Below are positions 1-8,455 of a stretch of DNA of 64,000 nt, one piece after another. The notes under the pieces were generated by a model. That model had not been told where the DNA came from and did not search any database. It saw only the letters and a program-made list of their open reading frames with translations. This DNA comes from Oceanospirillaceae bacterium (GTDB lineage: Bacteria > Pseudomonadota > Gammaproteobacteria > Pseudomonadales > Balneatricaceae): NCBI GenBank assembly GCA_013215445.1, contig JABSRA010000006.1, positions 62,001-126,000 of the forward strand, read 5' to 3'. A program made the position numbers and the translations under genes. Positions within the stretch are counted from its first letter, which is position 1. Every line of letters starts with the position of its first letter.

Positions 1-85
1 TTTGTTCTACCGTGTACTGATGACCCATAGGGTGCATCCCGTCACGCAAGGTTACATCCTGAATATAGATTTTTTTCTGATTCAT
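1..85 (-). CDS. mhpE: 4-hydroxy-2-oxovalerate aldolase, N-terminal fragment (cut by window edge)
   Basis: Only the first 28 codons are inside the window. They read on the minus strand as an N-terminus containing [14 protein letters not shown], the metal-binding aldolase opening of the MhpE/DmpG family, in which the Asp of TLRDG is a conserved active-site residue. The enzyme splits 4-hydroxy-2-oxovalerate to pyruvate and acetaldehyde. Its ATG overlaps the TGA of the upstream acetaldehyde dehydrogenase gene (ATGA), as is usual because the two proteins form a channelling complex. The remainder lies beyond position 1. Confidence 0.9.
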   Translation of the reverse strand, partial: MNQKKIYIQDVTLRDGMHPMGHQYTVEQ

Positions 86-1023
86 TGCTCTTGCTCCCCT
101 GTCCGCAACGCCACTATTCTCTCCGCCGCCTTAAGCGCTGCTGATGTCATAATATCTAAGTTGCCTGCGTAAGCGGGCAGGTAGTGCCCAGCGCCTTCAA
201 CCTCGAGAAACACAGTCACCTTAAGCCCGGTCGCCAACTGATCACTCCCTGGGAGGCGAATCGCCTTATCTAAACCAACATCTTCAAACTGCACTTCCTG
301 CTTGAGGCGATATCCAGGTACGTAACTGCGAACTTCCTCCACCATCGCGGCAATTGAGTCTCGAATTGCCTGTCGATCAGTGGTTTCTGCCAGTGCATAA
401 ACAGTATCACGCATCACCATGGGTGGCTCAGCTGGATTGAGGATGATAATTGCCTTGCCTCTTTGAGCACCACCAACGGTTTCAATGGCCCGCGAAGTGG
501 TTTCAGTAAATTCATCGATATTGGCGCGGGTGCCAGGACCGGCAGAACGCGACGCGATGGAAGCGACAATTTCCGCGTAAGGTACTGATGCTACTCGACT
601 GATTGCGGCGACAATGGGAATCGTTGCCTGCCCACCGCAGGTGACCATGTTGATGTTTTTGGCATTTAGGTGGCTTTCAAGATTAACTGGGGGGATCACA
701 AATGGACCCAGCGCCGCCGGCGTAAGGTCCACTACTTGTTTACCGTCCTGTTGCAGCACACGGTCATGCTGCACATGAGCCTTGGCTGATGTAGCGTCAA
801 AGACAATATCAATCTCGGGATAAACAGGTAATTGACGCAGTCCCTCCAAGCCTAGATGAGTGGTGACAACGCCAAGGCTCCGCGCCCGTGCCAGACCTTC
901 AGAGTCTGGATCGATACCGACCATCGCGCCCATTTCCAGCGTCTCTGACTTGCGAATAACCTTAATCATCAGATCAGTGCCAATATTTCCTGAGCCGATG
1001 ATAGCTACCTTTTTTTTGTTCAT
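82..1023 (-). CDS. mhpF: Acetaldehyde dehydrogenase (acetylating)
   Basis: A 313-residue cytosolic enzyme of the DmpF/MhpF family that oxidises acetaldehyde to acetyl-CoA using NAD+ and CoA. A Rossmann fold opens the protein ([13 protein letters not shown], residues 7-19) and the catalytic cysteine is Cys129 in [20 protein letters not shown] is also typical. Length is normal for the family. It follows the hydratase gene by 30 bp and overlaps the aldolase start, giving the order hydratase, dehydrogenase, aldolase of meta-cleavage lower pathways. Acetaldehyde is normally channelled from the aldolase partner. Assignment is secure; whether the physiological aldehyde is acetaldehyde or propanal cannot be told. 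Confidence 0.95.
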   Translation of the reverse strand: MNKKKVAIIGSGNIGTDLMIKVIRKSETLEMGAMVGIDPDSEGLARARSLGVVTTHLGLEGLRQLPVYPEIDIVFDATSAKAHVQHDRVLQQDGKQVVDLTPAALGPFVIPPVNLESHLNAKNINMVTCGGQATIPIVAAISRVASVPYAEIVASIASRSAGPGTRANIDEFTETTSRAIETVGGAQRGKAIIILNPAEPPMVMRDTVYALAETTDRQAIRDSIAAMVEEVRSYVPGYRLKQEVQFEDVGLDKAIRLPGSDQLATGLKVTVFLEVEGAGHYLPAYAGNLDIMTSAALKAAERIVALRTGEQEQ

Positions 1024-1053
1024 AACAGCAGTACTCTTCGTATAAATTCAGTT

Positions 1054-1857
1054 TCAAACAGCGGAAAAGGAAGCGCGAACGCTACCTAATCCAGAAATTC
1101 TGGCGGTGTAGGTTTGACCGGCCTCAACTTTCACCATAGGTCCCAACGCGCCCGAGAGGATAATATCACCAGCCCGCAAATGGCGGTTACGCAACGCCAT
1201 TTCACGGGCCAGCCAAGTCACTGCGTTGATCGGATTGCCCAGACATGCAGCGCCCGCCCCCGTCGAGACGACTTCACCTTGAACTTCCATGCTCATGCCA
1301 CATAAGCGGCTATCAAAATCAGCTAATGAGCGCTTTTGATTACCGAGCACAAACAGCCCAGATGAAGCGTTGTCGGCGATGGTATCGACGATATTTATAT
1401 CCCAATCCTTAATCCGCGAACCGACGATTTCAAGTGCGGGAAGGACGTAATCAATGGCGCTGATGACATCTGCAGTGGTAGGTTCGTCCATCAACAGATC
1501 GCGGCTGAGGATAAACGCTACTTCCGCCTCGATTTTTGGTTGCTGTACACGATCCATGCTAATCATCTCACCATCAGCTATGGCCATATCGGCAAACAGC
1601 ATGCCGAAATCAGGCTGATCGACACCCAGCTGTGCTTGAACCACTTTAGAGGTCAGGCCAATCTTACGACCGACCAATCGGCGCCCGCTTTCAAGTGCCT
1701 TGATAGTATTGATTTCCTGCACTGCGTAGGCTGCATCTAGATCCAGCTCGGGAAGTTCATCCCTGACCGGCGAGCAGGGCTTGCGCTGCTCGGTTGCCAC
1801 ATACAGTTTACGTGCCGCCGACTCTACTGCGGTCTCATTTATAAAGGAGTCAGACAT
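1054..1857 (-). CDS. mhpD: 2-oxopent-4-enoate hydratase family protein
   Basis: A 267-residue protein of the fumarylacetoacetase-like hydratase group (MhpD/DmpE/XylJ). These enzymes add water to 2-hydroxypenta-2,4-dienoate to give 4-hydroxy-2-oxovalerate. Supporting stretches are GRKIGLTSKVVQAQLG near residue 63, the metal-ligand region KIEAEVAFILSRDL around 110-122 and the conserved NASSGLFVLG region. It sits between a membrane protein gene (9 bp away) and the acylating dehydrogenase, so its product would feed straight to the aldolase and dehydrogenase. The related decarboxylase (DmpH-type) shares the fold, but the position next to mhpF-mhpE favours the hydratase. Confidence 0.88.
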   Translation of the reverse strand: MSDSFINETAVESAARKLYVATEQRKPCSPVRDELPELDLDAAYAVQEINTIKALESGRRLVGRKIGLTSKVVQAQLGVDQPDFGMLFADMAIADGEMISMDRVQQPKIEAEVAFILSRDLLMDEPTTADVISAIDYVLPALEIVGSRIKDWDINIVDTIADNASSGLFVLGNQKRSLADFDSRLCGMSMEVQGEVVSTGAGAACLGNPINAVTWLAREMALRNRHLRAGDIILSGALGPMVKVEAGQTYTARISGLGSVRASFSAV

Positions 1858-1866
1858 TGTTATACC

Positions 1867-3246
1867 TCATATTAATTGTGCGAAGATAATGGAGCCACCC
1901 GCCACTAGGGGACTGAACAGGGCGTAGGGCCAATTCAACTGCCAAGCCATCTTAAAAGGTGACAAATTGGCAGCACGGGCAAGGATACTGATCGGTACTG
2001 AGAATGGTGACGTCGCGGAATTGAGAGCCCAACCTGCCATAACAGCGCAGATTAGTGCATCCTGAGGAATCCCAGACGCCAACAGGGGGTTAATCAACGG
2101 CAAGAAAATCAGAAAACTCAGAGCGGGCTGCACACCGAGCTGCCCGAGTATTACAAACAGCGCCACCGTCGCTGTGGGTACTAGTATGTCTGGTATGGAA
2201 ATGAGTTCCAGCAGTAGGAGTACCGCGCCTTCAGGCACCAGCATGACCAATAGTGTGCCAAGTACGATTGAAGAGGCAATCAGAGCGACCTCGTTGCGTG
2301 AACTCAGCACAGCTGCAGCGAGTTCAGGAAACAGCGGCTGGTTTTGTTTCGCCCTGCGCCGCAGACTTAGTTTCCAGGCAATCGAGAATAATGGAATGAC
2401 CAGCAGAGCGGCATTAGACAACGGCTGCCCTGAAACCAGTGAGACCCCAACGATAGATAATACCAACAGTACGATTACCCCCGAGGAGCGTAATAATGAC
2501 ATAGCCGGAATGACACCCAACTGAATCACCACACCTGTATCTGTATCACGCCGGGCAGCCAATACTTCCAGAAACACAGAGAAAACCCACAGAGAAATGC
2601 CAATGCAGATCGCAGTAACGGCGATATCATTCCATTGCAGATCACTGATAGTGGACGACAAGACGATAAATGGAATAGCGATCGGGGAAATGATGGGCGT
2701 GATGACGAAGCCACGTAACACAGCGATCACAGCCCCTTCCCTGGAGGCATTGCCCTGTCCATTGCCAGCGGCACTTATCAGCCCCGCTAGTAGTTGCAGG
2801 GCACCTATCAACAACACTACCGTCAACAGGCTGGCGCCGATTGACAGCAGGAAAAAGCGCATTCTTCGGGGCAGAGCCACCAGAAACTTGCCACTTTCGC
2901 GGATGGCGGGCGATTGGCTCGCGGTTGCTCTTAGCATGCCCGAGGCGCAAATAAATGCCCCGATAAAGAGTGCAGCATTGAGCTGCTGTGGTTCCAACTT
3001 ACCGATAATAAACGCCACTGCGCTACCTGCGGCTGCCAGCAGAGTCAGGATACGCGGCATTATTGCCAGCTGCATCGCCTGCAAACCAACCGCCAATAGC
3101 AGCGCACCGATCCCGACTTGTGTGGCTATATCATGCCCAGCGATGCGGCTTATCAGCGCGGCGATGATGGCAATGACTGCACACAAGGCCGCGATAGTCG
3201 GGCCCTGCAGGTCGCTAACCTGACTCCGGGATTGCAGTTCCTGCAT
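1867..3246 (-). CDS. Polytopic membrane protein, putative transporter of unknown family
   Basis: A 459-residue, very hydrophobic protein with roughly eleven or twelve predicted membrane segments and no signal peptide. I do not recognise the family with certainty. The C-terminal part, with GWALNSATSPFSVP followed by a conserved-looking amphipathic stretch, resembles ion-transporter-superfamily carriers (DctM/CitM/ArsB-like) in pattern only. Its ATG overlaps the tctA stop by one base (TAATG) and the hydratase follows after 9 bp, so it is translated within the catabolic operon. A second carboxylate carrier, or a partner of the TctAB permease, is the natural inference; neither is shown by sequence. 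A 208-codon ORF on the other strand is a shadow. Confidence 0.75.
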   Translation of the reverse strand: MQELQSRSQVSDLQGPTIAALCAVIAIIAALISRIAGHDIATQVGIGALLLAVGLQAMQLAIMPRILTLLAAAGSAVAFIIGKLEPQQLNAALFIGAFICASGMLRATASQSPAIRESGKFLVALPRRMRFFLLSIGASLLTVVLLIGALQLLAGLISAAGNGQGNASREGAVIAVLRGFVITPIISPIAIPFIVLSSTISDLQWNDIAVTAICIGISLWVFSVFLEVLAARRDTDTGVVIQLGVIPAMSLLRSSGVIVLLVLSIVGVSLVSGQPLSNAALLVIPLFSIAWKLSLRRRAKQNQPLFPELAAAVLSSRNEVALIASSIVLGTLLVMLVPEGAVLLLLELISIPDILVPTATVALFVILGQLGVQPALSFLIFLPLINPLLASGIPQDALICAVMAGWALNSATSPFSVPISILARAANLSPFKMAWQLNWPYALFSPLVAGGSIIFAQLI

Positions 3247-4793
3247 TACAGATTTTTCTCTGCTTCGGCAACATTATTTTCTAGCTGCGCATCTTCAGAG
3301 TCTCGCGACTTTTGCTGATCTTGCTGGTGCTTCCAGATCGAGAAGGCCAGAAATAAAACCGCTGCGATTAAGAAGGCTAGGGAGATAGGTCGGGTAAAGA
3401 GCCCCCATGCATGTCCATCCACTTCGACCAGACGGCGGAAGTTATCTTCGATGATCGGACCCAGTAACATCCCGAGCACAAAGGGAGCCAGTGGGTAGCG
3501 CATCCGCTCGAACAAGTAACCTAACACACCGAAGCCAACCATCACCCCTACGTCAAACATACGATTGTTCATGGAGTAGACGCCGGTTGCCGCCACGATA
3601 AACAGAATCGGTAAGAAATACTCCTTGGGAAGGTCGACCAGTCGACATAAATAACGACTCAAGGTCAACATGGCAATCATCATCACGATGGATCCGAAGA
3701 ACACCGCAAGGTAGATGGCGTAGACCACCTCAGGAGTTTGAGTGAACAATTGAGGTCCAGGTTGCAGGCCATGGATCATCAGCCCGCCAATTAAAATAGC
3801 CGTCGCAGGGTCACCGGGAATGCCCAAGGTGAGAGCGATAATCAACGCCCCGCCAATTGTCGCGTTGTTAGCTGTTTCAGAGGCGATAATACCCTCAACG
3901 GCCCCCTTGCCAAAACGCTCAGGTGTCTTAGAGGCATTTTTAGCTTGAGCGTAAGAAATCAACGCCGCTGGCGCTCCTCCCATTGCAGGCAGTACACCGA
4001 TAAGGGTGCCGATCAGACTAGAGCGTATGTAGTTGCCAATGTTAGAGTAAATGTCGGAAAACGAGGGCAGCATCGGCCCAATCACCATCGACCCAGGCTT
4101 AAGTCGATCTCTATTGTCAGCCATTGACTCCTTCATAATCTGCGAGATGGCGAAGAAACCGATTAGCGCAGGGATCAAACTAAAACCTGCATTGAACTCA
4201 GAGATACCGAAGGTAAACCTGGGTAAACCATCAACTTCGGACATGCCGAAGGTAGCCGCCAGCATGCCCAAGGTCATGGTTACCAAGCCGCGCAGTAATG
4301 ATTTTCCAGATACCGAGACCACTGCAGCCAGCGCAAACAAGCAGACAGCGACATATTCAGAGTAGAAAAACTGCACCGCGAATCTCGCTAGGGTTGGGGC
4401 GAAAGCCATCAAGAAACAGCCACTGACCACAGTACCGACAAAGGAGGCCACCACGGCATTGCCAATCGCTTTTCCGGCCTGACCGTTCTGTGTCATTGGA
4501 TAACCATCGAGCACGGTGGCTACTGATGAAGGCGTACCGGGCATGCGAATTAAAATGGCGGTTAATGCCCCGCCAGAAATTCCGCCGACGTAGACCACCA
4601 CCAGCAGCGCCATCGCCACCACCGGATCCATAGTGAAGGTGAAAGGTATCAGCAGTGCGATGGCCATGGTGGCACTCAGGCCGGGTATAATGCCGACGAC
4701 AATGCCACAGAGGGTACCAAATACCATTATTGCCGCTGTTGATGGGTCGGAAATTAATTTCAAACCACCAAGAATTGAATCCAAAATATCCAT
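3246..4793 (-). CDS. tctA: Tripartite tricarboxylate transporter, large permease TctA
   Basis: Large membrane subunit of a TTT-family carboxylate importer, about 515 residues from the preferred start. TctA signatures are plain: GIVVGIIPGLSATMAIALLIP near the N-terminus, GGALTAILIRMPGTPSSVAT, and the internal repeat version GVLPAMGGAPAALISYAQAK with LTLGIPGDPATAILIGGL. About twelve membrane segments are expected. An in-frame start 36 bp upstream would run into tctB; the ATG at 4793 has GGGAG at good spacing and leaves a 4-bp gap to tctB, so it is chosen. The cognate binding protein is probably the TctC encoded divergently beyond lysR. The C-terminal tail is rich in Gln, Glu and Lys. Confidence 0.95.
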   Translation of the reverse strand: MDILDSILGGLKLISDPSTAAIMVFGTLCGIVVGIIPGLSATMAIALLIPFTFTMDPVVAMALLVVVYVGGISGGALTAILIRMPGTPSSVATVLDGYPMTQNGQAGKAIGNAVVASFVGTVVSGCFLMAFAPTLARFAVQFFYSEYVAVCLFALAAVVSVSGKSLLRGLVTMTLGMLAATFGMSEVDGLPRFTFGISEFNAGFSLIPALIGFFAISQIMKESMADNRDRLKPGSMVIGPMLPSFSDIYSNIGNYIRSSLIGTLIGVLPAMGGAPAALISYAQAKNASKTPERFGKGAVEGIIASETANNATIGGALIIALTLGIPGDPATAILIGGLMIHGLQPGPQLFTQTPEVVYAIYLAVFFGSIVMMIAMLTLSRYLCRLVDLPKEYFLPILFIVAATGVYSMNNRMFDVGVMVGFGVLGYLFERMRYPLAPFVLGMLLGPIIEDNFRRLVEVDGHAWGLFTRPISLAFLIAAVLFLAFSIWKHQQDQQKSRDSEDAQLENNVAEAEKNL

Positions 4794-4797
4794 TGTA

Positions 4798-5259
4798 TTA
4801 CTCCCAAAAGCCGCCTGGCAACTGTACATTCATAACCTGGCCAAACAGTGTGTAAATCACAACCGTCGCCAGCACCGCAATAATCATGCCCTTAACCAGG
4901 GCCTGGCGACTAAAATCTTGCTTAATAACGCTAAAACTGAGGGTCAGAAATACTATCGTCAGGGGGATAAACCCAAGCACGGGGATTAGTACGACATAAA
5001 ACAGTCCCACCCCAGCCGTTAATAGCGACTTCCATGAAATGGGTTCGCGCACTTCATCGGTGAGTTTGCCGCGGATCACCAAAATGAGGCCGATAATGGC
5101 AAGAATGGCCAGTATAGTGCGGGGCCAGAAGGTGGTATTTAGCTCGACAAACAGTCGAGTTTTAAAACTGAAGGTATTCCAGTACAGCAGAGCACAAAAT
5201 ACCAGCAGGCATAACCCGACTGTTCGGTCGTAGGTACTATTCTTATTGACTTGAGACAT
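4798..5259 (-). CDS. tctB: Tripartite tricarboxylate transporter, small permease TctB
   Basis: A 153-residue protein with four predicted membrane segments, the small permease of a TTT transporter. Typical features are the N-terminal GLCLLVFCALLYW segment, the short periplasmic-side stretch rich in Thr and Phe, and TFWPRTILAILAIIGLILV, which matches the FP-x-x-L pattern of TctB proteins. It lies directly upstream of tctA with a 4-bp gap and 37 bp downstream of the enolase-superfamily gene, so transporter and enzymes share one transcript. Confidence 0.9.
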   Translation of the reverse strand: MSQVNKNSTYDRTVGLCLLVFCALLYWNTFSFKTRLFVELNTTFWPRTILAILAIIGLILVIRGKLTDEVREPISWKSLLTAGVGLFYVVLIPVLGFIPLTIVFLTLSFSVIKQDFSRQALVKGMIIAVLATVVIYTLFGQVMNVQLPGGFWE

Positions 5260-5296
5260 AGGGATGCTCTCATTAATTGTTATTGTTTAGTCGTAA

Positions 5297-6508
5297 TTAC
5301 TCTTCAAATAGGTAGCTGTTACAAGCGTTGCGCCGAATAAAATCCCAGTTATAGGAGACGCCCAGGCCCAGACCTTTAGCGGGAGAGATACAGCCATCAG
5401 CTTCGAGTCCTGATACGTGGTCGTTGTAGCCACAGCTATATACCGGTGGCGCGTTGATATTGGTGCCATTGGGAGTTAACAAACCCATTTCATAAAAATT
5501 GGTATTGCGCATTGCGGCCATGCAAATCCGGTGAGCAGGGCCCGATCCATGTATTTCAACATCCATACCGAAAGCTTCCCCAAGACAGGCAATCTTCAGA
5601 GCGCCAGTAATGCCTAAGTCGAGTTCCGGGTCGGCGCGAAGAAAATCAGTAGCACCTGAGACAACCCAGTCTGCCTTGGCTTCAAGCCCACGCACATGCT
5701 CTGTCACCAACAGTGAAGTTCTCAGCTTTTCCCGCAGGCGTCGATTACCTGCCATAGACTTGCCGGTATCACGCAGCGGGTCTTCGAGCCAAAAAAAGTC
5801 AGCCTCATCACAGGCCCGACCAACGCTGAGAGCATCTGCGAAAGTGACTAGATCTCCACCGGGGTCGAGCATCAATTTCATCTCTGAGTGATTGACATTT
5901 TCTGCCATGCTAAATACCGCCGAGCGATGAGCATCAACACAACCATGAGACCAACCGCGAAACTTAAAGCCCTTAAATCCCTGATCCGCCATATAACGAC
6001 CTGCCGCAACTAAGTCTTCTTGCGTGGCCAGTCCGCCATCTACATCACAGTGAATCAGGCTGGCATACACAGGCAGGCGATCACGGTAGCTGCCGACTAA
6101 CTGCTGCACTGAAGTGTTTAGCTGCTTGGCAGTTAAATCCCAGAGACAGATATCCAAAGGGCCGACACCCAAAAAACCTAGTGTTTGCAGTTGCCTTTTA
6201 CCGCGTTCGAAAAACTTAGGACGCTCACTGGAGAACATGCCGACTAGCGAAGGGGCCAACTGCAACACTTGCGCCAATACCGCCTTACGCCCACCCATAT
6301 GGGGTACATACTCACCAACCCGACCGTCCCATGCTTCAATACGCAGTGCAAAACTGCTGATCGTGCAGCTCTGGCCCGGTTGATAAACCGGTTTAGCACT
6401 CCTCTTGACTCGAGCGACATCAGCTACCGGGTAATTAAACTCGATCACCTCAATACGGCGAATAGGAGCATCCACCGACTGCTTATAGATCGGCTCAACA
6501 ATGCTCAC
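5297..6508 (-). CDS. Enolase-superfamily (mandelate racemase/muconate lactonizing) enzyme, probable acid-sugar dehydratase
   Basis: A 403-residue protein with the capping domain and the C-terminal beta-alpha barrel of the MR/MLE group. Visible parts are the strand-2 basic motif in GFKGFKFRGWS, metal ligands in KLMLDPGGD, FFWLEDPL and SLLVTEH, and the late acidic-then-His region RADPELDLGITGALKIA followed by VEIHGSGPAHR. Enzymes of this type abstract the alpha-proton of a carboxylate and usually dehydrate sugar acids to 2-keto-3-deoxy acids. The overlap of 4 bp with the HpcH/HpaI aldolase gene, whose enzymes cleave such keto acids, supports a dehydratase role. The substrate is not predictable. 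Confidence 0.88.
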   Translation of the reverse strand: MSIVEPIYKQSVDAPIRRIEVIEFNYPVADVARVKRSAKPVYQPGQSCTISSFALRIEAWDGRVGEYVPHMGGRKAVLAQVLQLAPSLVGMFSSERPKFFERGKRQLQTLGFLGVGPLDICLWDLTAKQLNTSVQQLVGSYRDRLPVYASLIHCDVDGGLATQEDLVAAGRYMADQGFKGFKFRGWSHGCVDAHRSAVFSMAENVNHSEMKLMLDPGGDLVTFADALSVGRACDEADFFWLEDPLRDTGKSMAGNRRLREKLRTSLLVTEHVRGLEAKADWVVSGATDFLRADPELDLGITGALKIACLGEAFGMDVEIHGSGPAHRICMAAMRNTNFYEMGLLTPNGTNINAPPVYSCGYNDHVSGLEADGCISPAKGLGLGVSYNWDFIRRNACNSYLFEE

Positions 6509-7272
6509 TTGGCAGTCCTCTTAACGTTCTGGATAACTTGTTGTGCAGCCTGAGCCATCAGTTTTCCATCATTAAGCACAGTCACCAGACGAAAACCACG
6601 ATCAATCATTCGGTTGGCGAATGCGCTGCTGCCACAGTGAATGCCGGCGATGATGCCTGCATTACGAGCCGCTTTAAGCACTGCATCGAAGGCTGCCACC
6701 ATCTCCGGTTGATCTGGCTCGAACCCCGGTGGAAAACCCAAATTCAAGGACAGGTCAGCGGGTCCTATATAGAGAGCATCGATGCCGGGTGTGGAGGCGA
6801 TCTCCTCAAGGTTGTCTAAAGCTTCGCGGGTTTCGATCATCGCAATCAGCACGCTTTCATCATTGGCATGTTGTGGGTAATCGGCACCGGCATACAGCAT
6901 CTGCCGGTGCGGGCCAAAACTGCGCTCCCCCAGTGGCGGATATTTGGCATATTGGACCAGCGTCTCGGCGTCTTTGCGGTTGTTAATCAGCGGACAGATC
7001 AGTGCTGCGGCGCCTAAATCCAAGGTTTTCATGATAGACACCGGCTCTAACCAGGGGACACGAGCGACTGGTACGGTATCCGTGGTTGAAATTGCCTGAA
7101 ATTGTAAAGCTGCATCTCCTATATCCTGAAGACCGTGCTGCAGATCGACGGTCAGACAGTCGAAACCTTGGTGAGCCATAAGCTCGGCACTGTAGGCATC
7201 CGCAATAGACAGGAAGCAGTTGAGTACCACTCCGCCTTCGGCCCAAATACGTTTGATATTATTTTTGCGCAT
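6505..7272 (-). CDS. HpcH/HpaI-family class II aldolase
   Basis: A 255-residue barrel enzyme of the HpcH/HpaI group (4-hydroxy-2-oxoheptanedioate aldolase, 2-keto-3-deoxy-L-rhamnonate aldolase and relatives), which releases pyruvate in a metal-dependent retro-aldol reaction. Conserved residues are seen in FDCLTVDLQHGLQD, the Arg of PVARVPW, the metal ligands in MIETREALDNL and YIGPADLSLNLG. It is the first gene of the minus-strand operon and ends overlapping the enolase-superfamily gene. The divergent promoter region shared with lysR holds the palindrome at 7365-7379. Exact substrate unknown; citrate lyase beta-like activity is less likely at this length. Confidence 0.9.
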   Translation of the reverse strand: MRKNNIKRIWAEGGVVLNCFLSIADAYSAELMAHQGFDCLTVDLQHGLQDIGDAALQFQAISTTDTVPVARVPWLEPVSIMKTLDLGAAALICPLINNRKDAETLVQYAKYPPLGERSFGPHRQMLYAGADYPQHANDESVLIAMIETREALDNLEEIASTPGIDALYIGPADLSLNLGFPPGFEPDQPEMVAAFDAVLKAARNAGIIAGIHCGSSAFANRMIDRGFRLVTVLNDGKLMAQAAQQVIQNVKRTAK

Positions 7273-7364
7273 AAAAAAACCTCATCAAGATCTATTGGAT
7301 TTGTACATGGATCTACTGTATACCTGAAATGGTATGATTTAAAATGATAATATCTACACAGTTA

Positions 7365-7379
7365 ATTCCAAAAAGGAAT
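7365..7379. promoter_or_regulatory. Candidate LysR operator, ATTCC-N5-GGAAT
   Basis: A perfect 5+5 inverted repeat with a 5-base spacer, immediately upstream of lysR and facing the divergent aldolase operon. The same arms recur at 8289-8303 before tctC. T-N11-A-type dyads of this size are typical LysR-family sites. Assignment to this regulator is inference. Confidence 0.55.
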
Positions 7380-7389
7380 ACCCATTTCT

Positions 7390-8286
7390 ATGAAATTACG
7401 ACAATTTGAAGCCTTGCGCGCAATAGTGCGTACCGGAACGACCAGTGAGGCGGCGGAGTATCTAAGCCTGACCCAGTCAGCTGTCAGCAAATTGCTTGGC
7501 CAACTCGAAGATGAACTCAATATCAAAATTTTTGACCGGCGCCATGGCCGCTTAATCATGACTCCGGAAGGGAAAATGATGTATGCCGATATTGAACTGG
7601 TCTTAAATACTGTCGATGCTATTAAGAATAAGTCCAAGGATACCGGTGCCCTCAAGGCCGGGGCGCTAAAAATAGGCGCAATGCCCGCATTGGGTCACGG
7701 CCTTATTCCCTCGGTACTGCGGCGATTCACAGAGATGTATCCGGGGGTGCAGTGTTCGGTGGATATCAAACCCAGAGAGCAAATTGAAGAATTAGTGACC
7801 ATCGGTCATTACGACATCGGCCTCATCACTATGCCAGCGGAAACCCAGCGCCTGAAAGTGGAACATCTGGCGAATGTTGAAGCTGTCTGTATCTTGCCAG
7901 TAGATCATGAGCTGGCACGTTTAACAGAAATTTCAGCATTAGACTTGCAGGGTAAGTCCTATATATCGGTCGATACTGAGACGCTACTGCGCCATCGCGT
8001 CGATCTGCTGTTTAGCGAAATGGGGGTCAAACGCAACTTGAAAATACACTCCCAAACCTCCTTACTTGTTTGTCAGTTAGTGGCGGCCGGTGCCGGTATA
8101 TCTATAGTACACCCGCTGATCGCCTCGGCTTTCGAGTCCCGCCTGGCCATACGCCCCTTTAATCCGGCCATAAACTTAGAATATGCGATGCTGTTACCAC
8201 ACGGAGAGCAATCCAGGTTAACCCAGACTTTTATGAGCTTTCTGGTTAAAGGGATGAAAGAACTTCAAGATCGGGCAAATCTCTAG
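7390..8286 (+). CDS. LysR-family transcriptional regulator
   Basis: A 298-residue regulator with the N-terminal winged helix-turn-helix (TSEAAEYLSLTQSAVSKLLGQL, about residues 19-40, then IKIFDRR) and a periplasmic-binding-protein-like effector domain. It lies between the divergent aldolase/enolase/tctBA/mhp operon and the collinear tctC gene. The ATG at 7390 is preceded by AAGGAA. Identical palindromes on both sides of the gene suggest that it controls both transcription units in response to the imported carboxylate or a pathway intermediate. The ligand cannot be read from the sequence. Confidence 0.95.
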   Translation: MKLRQFEALRAIVRTGTTSEAAEYLSLTQSAVSKLLGQLEDELNIKIFDRRHGRLIMTPEGKMMYADIELVLNTVDAIKNKSKDTGALKAGALKIGAMPALGHGLIPSVLRRFTEMYPGVQCSVDIKPREQIEELVTIGHYDIGLITMPAETQRLKVEHLANVEAVCILPVDHELARLTEISALDLQGKSYISVDTETLLRHRVDLLFSEMGVKRNLKIHSQTSLLVCQLVAAGAGISIVHPLIASAFESRLAIRPFNPAINLEYAMLLPHGEQSRLTQTFMSFLVKGMKELQDRANL

Positions 8287-8288
8287 GT

Positions 8289-8303
8289 ATTCCTTTATGG
8301 AAT
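8289..8303. promoter_or_regulatory. Second candidate LysR operator, ATTCC-N5-GGAAT
   Basis: Same arms and spacing as 7365-7379, located just after the lysR stop and about 150 bp before tctC. A further half-site (TGGAATTTT) follows near 8320. It would let the regulator act on tctC as well as on its own promoter. Confidence 0.5.
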
Positions 8304-8455
8304 TCACTCATCTTAAAATGGAATTTTTTTTCATAGCCTGAACGACTTATAGTAATGTCTATTGGCAGGTTAAAACGAATATCAACATTATTGAGTTTTC
8401 CGGCCATAGAGACAAAAAACATTCATAGAAAACAATAAAAAGATGAGGTTTACAA

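Noticed and set aside
2597-3223. 208-codon plus-strand ORF
   Set aside because: Lies opposite the membrane protein gene of the tct operon, with no RBS or family features; shadow of biased codon use.
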